From: Devosia sp. Root685
Lineage (GTDB): Bacteria > Pseudomonadota > Alphaproteobacteria > Rhizobiales > Devosiaceae
DNA length: 64,000 nucleotides
Assembly: GCF_001427875.1 (NCBI RefSeq)
Contig: NZ_LMHK01000001.1
Span: forward strand, 64,871 to 128,870
Direction: 5' to 3'
The notes under the pieces were generated by a model. It was not told where the DNA came from. It did no database searches and saw only the letters and a list, made by a program, of their open reading frames with translations. Below, one piece after another: positions 44,142-55,963 of the stretch (its first letter is position 1; every line of letters starts with the position of its first letter). The position numbers and the translations under genes are program-made.

Positions 44142-45740
44142 ATGACCAAGACGGTTGCACGAGGCCTTTCGCTGTTGCTTTGCGGGACGATGCTCGCCGC
44201 TGTGCCGAGTTTTGCCCAGGATGCCCAGACCGGCGGAACGCTGCGCGTGGTGACCTATGAGCCGCTCTGCCTCGACCAGAATGAAGGCTCGTCGCGCAAT
44301 ACGCAGACGGCTTTGCAGGACGTCTATGATCGTCTCGTCTCGGAAGATCTCGAAGGACAGTTCCATCCCTGGATCGCCAGCGAATGGTCGATCTCGGATG
44401 ACGGCCTGACCTATGCTTTCACCATTCGCGATGGCGTGTTGTTCCATGACGGTACGGCGCTCGACGCGGAAGCGGTGCGCGTGAACCTGCAGCGCTGGGT
44501 GGATGACAAGGGTGCCGGTGGTGTGCCGGTCGAGAGCGTTGCCGTTGATGGCGATGTGGTGACCGTGGTGCTGAAATCCGCCTATAGCCCGCTGCTGCAT
44601 GATCTGAGCGAGCCGGTGCTGGGCTTTGTTTCGCCGGCTTCGATTGAGGCGTTTTCCAAGGAAGATCGTTGCGCCGGTGGGCCGGATATCACGGTGGGTT
44701 CGGGCCCGTTCAAGGTGGTGGCCCGTACCTCGGGGCAGGACCTGATCCTTGAGCGCAATGATGCCTACAATTGGGCGCCGGAGAATGCCGTGCATGATGG
44801 CGCCGCCTATATCGACCGTGTCGAACTGCGCTTTCTTACGGAAGACGCCGTGCGTGTCGGTGCGGTCGAATCTGATCAGGCCGATATTGCAACCGGTATT
44901 CCGGCGATCGCCGTGGAAGATGTGGAGGCCAATGCCAACCTGACGCTGCTGCGCACCGAACAGCCGGGTATTCCGTGGTCGTTCTGGGTCAACCAGTCGA
45001 AGCCCGCTCTGGCTGACGTGAAGGTGCGCGAAGCGCTGCGCATTGGCGTCGATTATCCGAGCCTCATTGAAGCCGTGTTTCTCGGCACCGCAACGCCGGC
45101 CTATTCGGCGCTGACGCCGGGCATTTCGTTTGGTTATGACGCTAAGCTCGAGGGCTCGTGGTCGTACGATCCGGCCGCTGCCGCGGCGCTGCTCGACGAG
45201 GCCGGCTGGGTGGTCGGGTCCGATGGAATCCGCGAAAAGGACGGCGAGCGCCTGAGCCTTGTCAGCCTCTCGGCTGTCAACTGGAACAACCAGCAGCGTG
45301 AGCTTTTCGCCCAGGGTATTCAGGCCAATCTGCAGCAGATCGGCGTTGAATTCACCCGCGAAGTGCTCGATTTCGCCACTGTGGACGCGCGGTTCAAGGC
45401 CAATGAATATGACCTCGTCGACACTTCGCAATCGGCGGCAGAACCGAACCTGCTGTTCGGTGCTTTCCAATCCGAGCAGCTCTGGGAAACCAATACCAAT
45501 TGGGGCTTTGTGAACGATCCGGCGCTGGATGCCGAGCTTGAAGCGGCCCTGGCAACGACCGATCGCGACGAGCGCATTGGGCATTATGTGAAGGCTCAGG
45601 AGATCATTAAAGACAATGCCTACCTGATCCCGATTGCCAATCCGCAGGTTCTGATTGCGGTGAACAATCGCGTGCAGGGCGTGACTTTCGGCACTTCGGG
45701 CCAGGTCGGCAGCTATTACGACGTGTGGCTGCAGCAGTAG
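44142..45740 (+). CDS. Peptide/opine-type ABC transporter substrate-binding protein
   Basis: 532 residues, a family 5 extracellular solute-binding protein. Signal peptide cleavage is near S-F-A-Q. The D-V-Y-D-R-L-V-S segment, the F-H-D-G-T-A-L-D-A-E-A-V entry and the G-S-G-P-F-K-V segment are typical of DppA/NikA-like proteins. It binds a peptide, opine or metal chelate in the periplasm. An AGGAGAAG ribosome binding site precedes the ATG. First gene of a four-gene operon. Confidence 0.92.
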   Translation: MTKTVARGLSLLLCGTMLAAVPSFAQDAQTGGTLRVVTYEPLCLDQNEGSSRNTQTALQDVYDRLVSEDLEGQFHPWIASEWSISDDGLTYAFTIRDGVLFHDGTALDAEAVRVNLQRWVDDKGAGGVPVESVAVDGDVVTVVLKSAYSPLLHDLSEPVLGFVSPASIEAFSKEDRCAGGPDITVGSGPFKVVARTSGQDLILERNDAYNWAPENAVHDGAAYIDRVELRFLTEDAVRVGAVESDQADIATGIPAIAVEDVEANANLTLLRTEQPGIPWSFWVNQSKPALADVKVREALRIGVDYPSLIEAVFLGTATPAYSALTPGISFGYDAKLEGSWSYDPAAAAALLDEAGWVVGSDGIREKDGERLSLVSLSAVNWNNQQRELFAQGIQANLQQIGVEFTREVLDFATVDARFKANEYDLVDTSQSAAEPNLLFGAFQSEQLWETNTNWGFVNDPALDAELEAALATTDRDERIGHYVKAQEIIKDNAYLIPIANPQVLIAVNNRVQGVTFGTSGQVGSYYDVWLQQ

Positions 45741-45751
45741 GATTGTTGAAC

Positions 45752-46684
45752 TTGGCTCTGGCCAAAGAACTTATCACGCGCCTTCTGGCGGGAGCGGCGG
45801 TCCTCTGGGCCGCCGCTTCGCTAGCATTCATCGTGTTGCAGCTGCTGCCCAGCGATCCGGTGCAGGTGATCTATGGGGCCGACAGCACGGTTACCCCGGA
45901 AATGCGGGATCGAATTCGCGCCGATTTCGGGCTCGACCAGCCGCTTTGGCAGCAATATGCGGGGTTTGTTTCGCGGACGGTGACGGGCGATCTCGGCACG
46001 TCGTATCAGCAGCGGCGGACTGTGGTTTCCATCATTACCAGCGAGCTGGGTTCGACCATTACCTTGGCGAGCCTTGCGGTATTGCTGGCGTTTTCCATGG
46101 CGGTGCTGGCGACATTGGCGACGGCGGGGCGGGACAACTGGCTGCGGCGGGTGATTTCGTCGCTGGAACTGGTGAGCGTTTCGACGCCGGCGTTCTGGAT
46201 CGGGCTGCTATTGCTGACCTTCTTTTCGTTTCAATGGCCGATTTTTCCGGTGGTGGGGGATCAGGGGTGGAAATCGCTGGTGCTGCCGGTGGCGACGCTG
46301 GGCATTGCGCTGTTCGGAACGCTGAGCCAGGTGATGCGCAATGAAATGGATCAGGCGCTCGAGCAGCCTTTTGCGCTGACGGCGCGGACGCGGGGGCTGT
46401 CGCTGTGGGCTGTGCGTTGGCGGCATGCTTTGCGGCATGCACTGATACCGGCACTGACCATTGCGGCCGAGACTTTTGGGGCGCTGCTGGCGGGTGCCAT
46501 CATCACCGAGCAGGTGTTTGGGCGGCCAGGGCTGGGGCGGATCACGCTGCAGGCGGTGCGCAATCAGGACATTCCGGTGGTGCTGGGCGTCGTGCTGTTC
46601 TCGGCCTTTATCTTCGTGACCATCAATATCATCGTCGATCTGCTCTATCGCGTCGTCGATCCGCGTTTGCGAGCTCGCGCATGA
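45752..46684 (+). CDS. Peptide-type ABC transporter permease, DppB-like
   Basis: About 310 residues with six helices. It has the P-S-D-P-V-Q-V and F-G-L-D-Q-P-L entry of DppB-type permeases and the A-L-T-A-R-T-R-G-L-S coupling segment. Start codons are all non-ATG: the TTG at 45752 is preferred for its spacing from AGGA at 45738; TTG 45746 and a GTG at 45725 are alternatives. Its stop overlaps the next start by four bases. Confidence 0.9.
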   Translation: MALAKELITRLLAGAAVLWAAASLAFIVLQLLPSDPVQVIYGADSTVTPEMRDRIRADFGLDQPLWQQYAGFVSRTVTGDLGTSYQQRRTVVSIITSELGSTITLASLAVLLAFSMAVLATLATAGRDNWLRRVISSLELVSVSTPAFWIGLLLLTFFSFQWPIFPVVGDQGWKSLVLPVATLGIALFGTLSQVMRNEMDQALEQPFALTARTRGLSLWAVRWRHALRHALIPALTIAAETFGALLAGAIITEQVFGRPGLGRITLQAVRNQDIPVVLGVVLFSAFIFVTINIIVDLLYRVVDPRLRARA

Positions 46685-47543
46685 CCAATCTTTCCATCGA
46701 ACTGGGCGGGGCCGGCAAGGCGGCGGGCCGGCTGCGACGTGGACGCGTCCCGTTTGGCGTGGCGTTGGCGGGGTTGATCATTGCGTTCATGGCGGTTTGC
46801 GCCGTGGCGCCGGGTTTTGTGGCGCCTTACGATCCCTATGCGCCGGACCTGCTGGCGTCGCTGAAGCCGCCTTCCCCAGCGCATATCTTTGGGACCGATC
46901 AGCTTGGGCGCGATATCTTTTCTCGCGTGGTGCATGGGGCGAGTTACTCGCTTTATATCGGGCTTTGCGCCACGGCCTTGGCGGTGGCGGCGGGGATTGT
47001 TATCGGGCTCAGTGCCGGGGTTGCGGGTGGGTTCATCGATCTGGCGCTGATGCGCGTCATCGATGTGCTGCTGGCGTTTCCGGGGCTGCTGATGTCCATG
47101 GCCGTGGTGGCGTTTCTCGGCACGGGCGTAACCAATATTCTGATCGCCATCGCGATTGCGTCCATTCCCGGCTATGCGCGCATCGTGCGGGCGCAGGTGA
47201 TGGTGGTGCGGACGTCTGGCTATGTGGAGGCGGCGCGGGTGTTGGGGCAACCGCCGATGCGGACGCTCTTGCGGCATATCCTGCCCAATACGGTGGGGCC
47301 ATTGATCGTGCTCTCGACGCTCGGGATCGGCAGCGCCATCCTGCAATCGGCGGCGCTGAGTTATCTCGGGCTCGGGCCGAAGGCGCCGACGCCGGAATGG
47401 GGGCTGATGCTGGCCGAGGGGCAGGGCTATCTGCGGCGCGGCTGGTGGGTCGGGATTTTCCCCGGTGTGTTTGCGACAGCGACGATCATTTCGACCACAG
47501 TGCTCGGCCGGTACATCAAGGCCCTGACTGATGGGAGGGCGTG

Positions 47544-47544
<1 letters not shown>
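46681..47544 (+). CDS. Peptide-type ABC transporter permease, DppC-like
   Basis: 287 residues. The H-I-F-G-T-D-Q-L-G-R-D-I-F-S-R segment is the DppC/OppC signature before the main permease helices. The Y-V-E-A-A-R-V-L-G coupling segment binds the ATPase. It starts within the DppB stop (ATGA), so the two permeases are made together. Confidence 0.93.
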
Positions 47545-49160
<1,616 letters not shown>

Positions 49161-49193
49161 GCGTAGCGCCACCGACATCACTCACCCGCCGTT

Positions 49194-49264
49194 GTCATCC
49201 CGGCCTTGAGCCGGGATCCATCTTGAGATCTCGGGATGGGCCCCGGCCTTCGCCGGGGTGACAT
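49194..49264. repeat. GTCATCCCGGC palindromic repeats, double copy
   Basis: GTCATCCCGGCC-TTGA-GCCGGGATCC is followed by GGGATGGGCCCCGGCC-TTC-GCCGGGGTGAC. The outer GTCATCCCGGC and GCCGGGGTGAC match the single element at 33226. It lies between two converging operons. Confidence 0.75.
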
Positions 49265-49290
49265 CGGGGGTGGCGGAATTTTGAGTTATA

Positions 49291-49983
49291 TCAGGTGGTT
49301 TCGGTCCGCTTTACCATAGCTTCGACAGCCTTGCGCATTGAGTCTGGCGTGTCGCCGGTGACGATGGCGCCGAGGAGGGGGGCGGCGATGCCGGCTTGGC
49401 GGAGTTGGGCGAGGTCGTCGGGGGTGAAGCTTAGTTGGCTGGGGACGATAACCGGGACGTCGACAGCGGCGGCGATGGTGCGGTAGCGGTCGAGGTCGGC
49501 TGGGGTCATGGCTGTGCGATAGCGTTCGAAGGGCATGATTGAGGCTTCGATGATGCAGCCGGGAATGGCGGCAATGCTTTGAATATCCTCAGGTTTGCTG
49601 GTTGAGGCGAGGGCCGGCATGGGGCGGAGGCGGGACTGCAGCAGGTGGGGTTGCAGGTGGTCGATGTAGACGTTGAAGCCTTCGAAGCCGAGGTCGGCTA
49701 GGGCGTCCATTTCTTCAGCGGTCGGGACAGTTTCCTGGCCGGCCATGACGAGGAGGGGGCAGCCGAGTTTGGCGAGTTGTTCGAAGAAGGGGCGCTCTTG
49801 TTCGAACGTGCCGAAGGTGGTGCCGGTGGCGCGGTGGTAGGCGTTTAGGTGGGTTTTTAGGGCATAGGCGCCGCCGTCGAGGGCTGCCTTGGCGAGGTCG
49901 AGATCGTGGCGGGCTAGGGACACGATGACGGGGTATGCGCCGGAGGTAAGGGCTTGATAGAACTCGGTTTTTTTGTAGGTCAT
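49291..49983 (-). CDS. Unrecognised TIM-barrel-like protein coupled to a sugar ABC importer
   Basis: 230 residues. Alternating short strands and helices fit a beta/alpha barrel, with strand-like segments [30 protein letters not shown] and V-P-V-I-V-P-S-Q. Charged residues at strand ends (D, K, E) suggest an aldolase, epimerase or isomerase of the NanE/KDPG-aldolase kind, but no signature of a named family is visible. Its ATG overlaps the ATPase stop by four bases. It is the last gene of a LacI-led operon. Confidence 0.6.
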   Translation of the reverse strand: MTYKKTEFYQALTSGAYPVIVSLARHDLDLAKAALDGGAYALKTHLNAYHRATGTTFGTFEQERPFFEQLAKLGCPLLVMAGQETVPTAEEMDALADLGFEGFNVYIDHLQPHLLQSRLRPMPALASTSKPEDIQSIAAIPGCIIEASIMPFERYRTAMTPADLDRYRTIAAAVDVPVIVPSQLSFTPDDLAQLRQAGIAAPLLGAIVTGDTPDSMRKAVEAMVKRTETT

Positions 49984-51026
49984 TGGATGCGGAGGCCCGT
50001 GGCGGCTTCGAAGAGGTGGATTGCGTTCATGTCGGGGCGGACGTGGATTGTGTCGCCGGGGCGGGCGGCGATGCGCTCGCGGAAGACGCCGGTTATGGTG
50101 TGGCCGCCGAGGGTCATGGTGACTTGAGTTTCGGACCCCATGGGTTCGATCAGGGCGATTTTTGCGGGCAGACCATCGGCGGCGAGGGTGAGGTGTTCGG
50201 GGCGGATTCCGTAGGTCGCTTTGGTGCCGATAGGGGCCGAGTTGGTTAGCGGAAGGGTAACATCGAGCGCAGCGAACCCCTCGTTCGTGACAACACCCTC
50301 GATAAAGTTCATGGACGGCGAGCCGATGAAGCCGGCGACGAAGAGATTGGCGGGTCGATCGTAGAGATCGAGCGGGGCGCCGACCTGTTCCACCTTGCCG
50401 CCATTCATCACGACGATGCGGTCGGCCATTGTCATGGCTTCGACCTGGTCGTGGGTGACGTAGACGGTGGTGACGCCGAGGCGCTGGTGGAGCCCCTTGA
50501 TCTCGCCGCGCATGACGACGCGGAGTTTGGCGTCGAGGTTGGACAGGGGTTCGTCGAAGAGGAAGACCTGCGGATTGCGCACGATGGCACGACCCATGGC
50601 TACGCGCTGACGCTGGCCGCCGGAGAGCTGGCCGGGGTAGCGGTCAAGGAGGTGGGTGAGGCCGAGAATGCCGGCGGCCCATTGAACGCGCTCGGCGATT
50701 TCGGCTTTCGAGCCGCCGCGGTGTTCGAGCGAGAAGCCCATATTGGTCGCGACGGTCATGTGCGGATAGAGCGCATAGTTCTGGAAGACCATGGCGATGT
50801 CGCGGTCTTTGGGCTCAAGGTCATTGACGACGCGGCCACCGATCTCGATGGCGCCGCCGGTGATGGTTTCGAGGCCGGCGATCATGCGGAGAAGAGTGGA
50901 CTTGCCGCAGCCGGAGGGGCCGACGAGGACGACGAATTCGCCATCGGTAATGTCGATATCGATGCCATGCAGCACGGGCGTGGCGCCATAGCTCTTGGTG
51001 ACGGATTTGAGGGTAACGGGAGCCAT
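49980..51026 (-). CDS. Sugar-type ABC transporter ATP-binding protein (UgpC/MsmK family)
   Basis: 348 residues. Walker A is G-P-S-G-C-G-K-S-T, the signature is L-S-G-G-Q-R-Q-R, and Walker B is [12 protein letters not shown]. The C-terminal 110 residues form the OB-fold regulatory domain (G-I-R-P-E-H-L) typical of CUT1 importers. It powers uptake through the two permeases just upstream and follows the second one by four bases. Confidence 0.93.
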   Translation of the reverse strand: MAPVTLKSVTKSYGATPVLHGIDIDITDGEFVVLVGPSGCGKSTLLRMIAGLETITGGAIEIGGRVVNDLEPKDRDIAMVFQNYALYPHMTVATNMGFSLEHRGGSKAEIAERVQWAAGILGLTHLLDRYPGQLSGGQRQRVAMGRAIVRNPQVFLFDEPLSNLDAKLRVVMRGEIKGLHQRLGVTTVYVTHDQVEAMTMADRIVVMNGGKVEQVGAPLDLYDRPANLFVAGFIGSPSMNFIEGVVTNEGFAALDVTLPLTNSAPIGTKATYGIRPEHLTLAADGLPAKIALIEPMGSETQVTMTLGGHTITGVFRERIAARPGDTIHVRPDMNAIHLFEAATGLRIQ

Positions 51027-51030
51027 GGGG

Positions 51031-51873
51031 TCAGCCTTTCAGCCCGGTATGGGCGAGCCCTTCGACGAACTGCTTCTGCGCCACGATGAAGACCAGCAAA
51101 ACGGGGATGGCGGTCATGGTGGCAGCGGCGAGCTGGATGTTCCACATGGCCCCGCCATAGGCGTCGGTGAACTGGGTCAGGGCCTGGGGCAGGGTGAACA
51201 TCTGGGTCGAAGAGAGGAATACGATGGGTTCGAGATAGAGGTTCCACGAGTGGAGGAAGGTGAAGATGGCCACGGCGCCGAGGGCGGGTTTTGCCAGCGG
51301 CAGGGCGATGGTCCAGAAAATCTTGAACCGGCCGAGGCCATCGACGCGGGCTGCTTCCTCGAGCTCGACGGGGAGCGCGATGAAGAATTGGCGCATGACG
51401 AAGGTGGCGAAAACCGAGGGCGCGCCGAAGATGGGCACGAGGATCAGCGGCCAATGGGTGTTGATCATGCCCCAGCCGAGAAAGATCTGGAACAGCGGCA
51501 CGATGGTGACTTCGGACGGAATAAGCAGGCCCAGGAGCACGACCATAAAGATGGCATTGCTGAAGGGGAATTTGATCCGCGCGAAGGCGTAGCCGGCCAT
51601 GGAGGAGATCACCATGGTGCCGCCGGTGACGAGGGCGGCGATATAGGCCGAGTTCCAGTATTGCCGGGCGAAGGGCTGCAATTCGAAGACCTGTGCATAG
51701 GTCGAGAAATCGAAGCGGCGCGGCCAGAGGTCTGGCGGGAAGGCGAAGATGTCGCTGATCGGTTTGACCGACGAGGTGATCATCCACCAGGTGGGGAAGA
51801 CGAAGGGGATGAGCAGCACGCACATCAGCCCATAGAGGGCAGTCTTCATGCGGGGGCTGAGATCAGTTTTCAT
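51031..51873 (-). CDS. Sugar-type ABC transporter permease, MalG-like
   Basis: 280 residues from the ATG at 51873, six helices. The E-E-A-A-R-V-D-G segment is the EAA loop that docks to the ATPase. Its start overlaps the upstream permease by 11 bases. It forms the channel of a CUT1-type importer with its partner. Confidence 0.92.
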   Translation of the reverse strand: MKTDLSPRMKTALYGLMCVLLIPFVFPTWWMITSSVKPISDIFAFPPDLWPRRFDFSTYAQVFELQPFARQYWNSAYIAALVTGGTMVISSMAGYAFARIKFPFSNAIFMVVLLGLLIPSEVTIVPLFQIFLGWGMINTHWPLILVPIFGAPSVFATFVMRQFFIALPVELEEAARVDGLGRFKIFWTIALPLAKPALGAVAIFTFLHSWNLYLEPIVFLSSTQMFTLPQALTQFTDAYGGAMWNIQLAAATMTAIPVLLVFIVAQKQFVEGLAHTGLKG

Positions 51874-52780
51874 AGAAGACGATCCGCTTGCGCAGCTGCC
51901 ACTGGGCGAAAGTGAGCAGCGCGACGATGACGAAGAGCAGGATCGACAGGGTCGAGCCATAGCCGAAGAAGTGGAACTGGAAGGCCTGCTGGTAGAGGTA
52001 ATAGACCAAGACGGTCGTGGTCATGCCAGGGCCGCCCTGGGTGAGAACGGCGATCTGGGCGAAGACTTGCAGCGAGCCGACGATGGTGATGATCGAGGTC
52101 AGCAGGATGGTGGGCGAGATCATGGGCAGGGTGATGCGGCGGAACTGCTTGAAACCGCTGGCGCCATCGACCCGCGCGGCCTCGTAGAGTTCCTTGGGCA
52201 CGCCCTGAAGGGCGGCGAGGAACAGGATCATGTTGAGGCCGACATTCTTGAAGACCTGCACGACGACGACGGAGATCATGGCCGTGGTGGGGGTGCGGAG
52301 CCAATTGGGGCCTTCCACGCCGATCATGGCGAGCATGCCGTTGATGCCGCCATTGTTCTGGAGGAGGAAGCTCCAGACGATGGTCCAGGCGACGAGGGAG
52401 ACGACCACCGGCGAGAAGAACAGGGTGCGGAAGACAACCATGCCTTTGAGCTTCTGATCGAGGAGGACCGCGAGAAGGAGGGCAAGCGTCATGTTGAGGA
52501 TGACGAGGCCGGCCGAGAAGATGGCGGAGGCGACGAGCACCTGGGGGAGGTTGGGGTCGGCCAGCAGCATCTGGTAATTGGCGGCGCCGACGAAATTGAA
52601 GCTGGCGGCCAGGACGTTCCACTCGTGGAGCGAATACCAGAAGACGAGGCCGAGCGGCACGAGCACGAAGGTGATGATGCCGATGAGCTGGGGCGCGATG
52701 AAGACATAGCCTGCCGCCGCGTCGCGCCGGGCGATGGTCCAGAAGGGCGGCTTTGGGTTTGGCGAGGCCGAGGCACTCAT
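51863..52780 (-). CDS. Sugar-type ABC transporter permease, MalF-like
   Basis: 305 residues from the ATG at 52780, six helices. The Y-E-A-A-R-V-D-G-A-S EAA loop and the L-T-Q-G-G-P segment near the end are typical of CUT1 permeases such as UgpA. A longer open frame begins at 52885, but it would run through repeat DNA. The 272-base gap to the binding-protein gene holds repeats. Confidence 0.92.
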   Translation of the reverse strand: MSASASPNPKPPFWTIARRDAAAGYVFIAPQLIGIITFVLVPLGLVFWYSLHEWNVLAASFNFVGAANYQMLLADPNLPQVLVASAIFSAGLVILNMTLALLLAVLLDQKLKGMVVFRTLFFSPVVVSLVAWTIVWSFLLQNNGGINGMLAMIGVEGPNWLRTPTTAMISVVVVQVFKNVGLNMILFLAALQGVPKELYEAARVDGASGFKQFRRITLPMISPTILLTSIITIVGSLQVFAQIAVLTQGGPGMTTTVLVYYLYQQAFQFHFFGYGSTLSILLFVIVALLTFAQWQLRKRIVFYEN

Positions 52781-52794
52781 AGGTTTGGTTCCTT

Positions 52795-53025
52795 CGTCTC
52801 CCTCCTCCTTGTGGGGAGGGATCAAGGGTGGGGGGGCTCCAGGCGCCGGAGCGTGTGGAGAGAAACCCCCACCCTGCTCGATCACGGACTTAGCAAGCTA
52901 AGTCCTATCTCGCTTCCCTCCCCACAAGGGGGAGGGTGGGTGCGGTGGTTTGGGCGAGATCGTGCCAAAAGCTCGATCCGGCACCTCCCCCTTGATGGGG
53001 GAGGTTGGGAGGGGGTGTTGGCTGG
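52795..53025. repeat. Cluster of CCTCCCCC-type repeats between binding protein and permease genes
   Basis: Three or more copies with varied sequence: CTCCTTGTGGGGAGG near 52806, CCCTCCCCACAAGGGGGAGG near 52917, and CCTCCCCCTTGATGGGGGAGG near 52985. Each can form a hairpin. They fill the gap within the operon. Confidence 0.7.
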
Positions 53026-53052
53026 GCGAGATGCCCAAGCCAGCCCTTCCGC

Positions 53053-54321
53053 CTAGCGTGCCAGCAGCGGGCTGACGCTGGAACACACGTTTGCGAGTAC
53101 GGCGGCGACGTCGGCTTCCGGTACCCAGAGGGCGTCGAGGCCGGCGCGGATGGTTTGCTGGATCTGGGCGAAGTTGGTGTGGCCCGGCAGCACCGTGCCG
53201 TTGGCGATGCCTGCGATCACGACGGTTTCGATCTGCTCGGGAGAGAGCAGGGGATTGGTCGAGGCGAGGGTTTCGGCATTGAGGAGGCTGGCGCGGGCCG
53301 GCGGGAAGAACTGGGCCAGCTTTTTGGAATTTTCCGCATTGGTCATATAGCCGAGGAATTCGACGGCGACGTCCTTGTTGGCGCCCTTGGCGAAGGCGCC
53401 GACGCCGGCCTGACCGACGACGGAATATTCGCCGGCAGGGCCGGCCGGGAGCGGCACAAGGTCCCAGTCGAAGGGGTTTTCCTTGGGCAACAGCGAGGCG
53501 CGGCTGATCTGGGTGATGGTCATGCCGGTTTCGCCAGCGAAGAAGTCGATATCTTCGCCGGGGCCGGGCATGGCCTTATCGGTGAAGACGGCCTTGTGGA
53601 TGGCGGTCAGCGCATCGACCATCGCGGGTTCGGTGAACGTGCAGGTCTTGCCATCGGCGCTCCAGGGTGTGGCGCCCCAGCCATTCCAGATGGAGGCGAG
53701 GTTCTGCCAGGTCTGGAACTTGAAATCGCGGACGACGAGGCCGGTCTTGCCGGACTGGCCGACAGTGGCGGCGGAGGCGAAGGCGTTGTCCCAGGTCCAT
53801 TCGCCGGCGGCGATCAGCTCGGCAGGGGTTTTGGCGCCAGCGGCCTTGAGCACATCATTGTTCGCGAAGATGGCGAAGGGCGAGGTGGAGAAGGGGTAGG
53901 CGTAGAGCTGGCCGTCCTTGGTCCAAAGAGCCGTGGCCTTTTCCGAGACGTCGGCGAGGTCATAGCCTTCGGTTGCGGCAAAGGCGTCGGTCAGCGGGGC
54001 GAGGGCGCCGGAATTGACGAAGTCGGCGGCGGTGGTTTCGAGAATCCAGGCGAGATCAGGCGGGTTGCCGCCGGCGATCTGGGTGGTCAGGGTCGTCGTG
54101 TAGCTGTCGAAGGGCAGCGGTTCGAAGGTTACCGAGACGTTGGGGTGGGTGGTTTTGAAGCCCTCGGCGATCTCGTTGAACATGGCCAGATGCGCCTCGT
54201 TGGCGCTCCAGATGGTCATGCGCAGATTGACCGCGTCCTGAGCCCAGGCCGTGCCGGCGGCGGCAAGGCCCAGGATGATGCCGGCGGATGCGGCCGTGGT
54301 TTTGAGTAGATGCTTTGTCAT
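53053..54321 (-). CDS. Sugar-type ABC transporter substrate-binding protein
   Basis: 422 residues from the ATG at 54321. Signal peptide cleavage is near T-A-W-A-Q. It is a family 1 extracellular solute-binding protein (CUT1), with F-K-T-T-H-P-N-V-S-V-T-F-E near the start and N-P-P-D-L-A-W. It captures an unknown carbohydrate or related compound for the permease pair downstream. It lies 28 bases behind the FAD oxidoreductase. Confidence 0.92.
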   Translation of the reverse strand: MTKHLLKTTAASAGIILGLAAAGTAWAQDAVNLRMTIWSANEAHLAMFNEIAEGFKTTHPNVSVTFEPLPFDSYTTTLTTQIAGGNPPDLAWILETTAADFVNSGALAPLTDAFAATEGYDLADVSEKATALWTKDGQLYAYPFSTSPFAIFANNDVLKAAGAKTPAELIAAGEWTWDNAFASAATVGQSGKTGLVVRDFKFQTWQNLASIWNGWGATPWSADGKTCTFTEPAMVDALTAIHKAVFTDKAMPGPGEDIDFFAGETGMTITQISRASLLPKENPFDWDLVPLPAGPAGEYSVVGQAGVGAFAKGANKDVAVEFLGYMTNAENSKKLAQFFPPARASLLNAETLASTNPLLSPEQIETVVIAGIANGTVLPGHTNFAQIQQTIRAGLDALWVPEADVAAVLANVCSSVSPLLAR

Positions 54322-54349
54322 TGGTTCCTCCCTGGATGACATGAGTTGG

Positions 54350-55963
54350 TTAGTAGCCACGCACGTCGGGCCAGCGGATTTCGATGCCTTCCGCATAGAG
54401 ACGTGACTGGAAATCGGTGAGCAGGGCGTCGTCGGCCTGCACCTGGTGCGGCGTGAGCCCGTGGTTGAGGCAGTGAGCGGCGAGGAGGCCGGCGACTTCG
54501 CCGACGTTCCACTCGACCGGATGCAGGCGGTAGCAGCCATTGGTGATGTGGGTGGTGCCCATGTTCTTACCGCCCGCAAGCAGGTTTTTGACGCGGCGCG
54601 GCAGGAGCGAGCCGAGCGGGATTTCGAAGGGTGCGGATTCGACGTCGACGTAGTTGTCGCCGCCCGTAGAGGGGTGGAGGTCGATGCGGTACATGCCGAT
54701 GCCGACGCTGTCGCGGTAGTGCCTGGAGAGCGCATTGCCGTGGATGACCATCGACACGTCCTGCTCGACGATGCGGGTGACGGGCAGAATGCGGCGGCTT
54801 TCGCGGATATAGGGGGCCATGGCGAGGCCATGGTCGGTGCCGGTGATGTCGCCGCGGAGGCGGAGGCCCGGAAAACCCTGGCCGCCATCGACGCGGGGGG
54901 CTTCGGTCTGGAGCCAATAAAAGACGGAATAGGAGAGGTCGGCGGCCGATTTAAGGTGCGCGGCCTTTTCCTCTTCGGAGACGTCGATGATGGTGCCGAG
55001 CATGTAGTCGATCATCGGCCAGTTCACGAGGCAGATGTCGGAGCCATAGGCGCCAGAGACGAAATTGCGGCGGGCGGCGATGCGGCGGAAGGTCCAGAGA
55101 TTGCCGTCGCCGGGATTGCGGCGCTGATCGGCGTCGACCAGCAGCGGATCGTCATCGGGATTGGGGGTGAAGCTACGCTCGGTGATTTCGAGGGTGCGCG
55201 GATGGGGCGCCTTGAAGCCGAGGAGCGGGCCGCCCCAGAAATCGGGCTGGTACTTGCGCCAAAAATCGTAATTGGCTGGCTTGTCGATGACCTGATTGCC
55301 ATCGACGTGATCGATGGCGAAGCAGACGGAGACGGCCTGGACGTTGTCGGGCTGGGCGGTTTCGGGGGCGCTGGGCTCGCCGGTGTCGGAGCGGGCCTCG
55401 AAACCCTTGGCGTATTCGGTGCCCGTGAGGGGCAGGAGGTCGCCGAGTTCGGTGGCGTCGACGACGTAGGGGGCGGAGACGGTGATTTCGGCGCCGGTGT
55501 CGCGATGGCGGAGGGTGACGGCGCGGACGGTGTCGCCCTGCACATCGGCGGCGACGGGCAGATAGGGTTTTAGGACACGGAGTTGGCCGCCGCCGCGCCA
55601 GGGGGCGAGCATGGCTTCGATGACGGCGAGGCCGGTGCGCGGCTCGGCGCAGAGGCGGCTGACCCAGCCGGCGCCGGGGTTTAGATCGCCCCAGGCGCGG
55701 CTTTCTGCCGTCAGCGGATAGTGGTCGCGATAGTATTGGCGGATGCCGTTGCGGAGGTGGCGATAGGAGCGGGCGACGCCGAACTGTTCCACCCAGGAAT
55801 GCTCATCGGGCGGCACGGCCTGGCTCGTGAGCTGGCCGCCGAGCCAGTCGAATTCCTCGGTGAGAATGACGGTGCGGCCCGAACGGAGGGCGCCCAAAGC
55901 TGCGGCGACGCCACCGAGGCCACCACCCACGACAAGGAGATCAGCGGAAAGTTCTTTGGTCAT
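54350..55963 (-). CDS. FAD-dependent oxidoreductase (FAD_oxidored family, PF12831 type)
   Basis: 537 residues. The N-terminal Rossmann motif is V-V-G-G-G-L-G-G-V-A-A-A, followed by E-F-D-W-L-G-G-Q, the pattern of the PF12831 family. A V-V-D-A-T-E-L-G-D segment contacts the cofactor, and M-G-T-T-H-I-T-N near the end is part of the FAD site. Substrates of these enzymes are mostly unknown. It sits in an operon with a sugar importer, so it probably oxidises the imported compound. It overlaps the lacI-type gene by four bases. Confidence 0.85.
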   Translation of the reverse strand: MTKELSADLLVVGGGLGGVAAALGALRSGRTVILTEEFDWLGGQLTSQAVPPDEHSWVEQFGVARSYRHLRNGIRQYYRDHYPLTAESRAWGDLNPGAGWVSRLCAEPRTGLAVIEAMLAPWRGGGQLRVLKPYLPVAADVQGDTVRAVTLRHRDTGAEITVSAPYVVDATELGDLLPLTGTEYAKGFEARSDTGEPSAPETAQPDNVQAVSVCFAIDHVDGNQVIDKPANYDFWRKYQPDFWGGPLLGFKAPHPRTLEITERSFTPNPDDDPLLVDADQRRNPGDGNLWTFRRIAARRNFVSGAYGSDICLVNWPMIDYMLGTIIDVSEEEKAAHLKSAADLSYSVFYWLQTEAPRVDGGQGFPGLRLRGDITGTDHGLAMAPYIRESRRILPVTRIVEQDVSMVIHGNALSRHYRDSVGIGMYRIDLHPSTGGDNYVDVESAPFEIPLGSLLPRRVKNLLAGGKNMGTTHITNGCYRLHPVEWNVGEVAGLLAAHCLNHGLTPHQVQADDALLTDFQSRLYAEGIEIRWPDVRGY

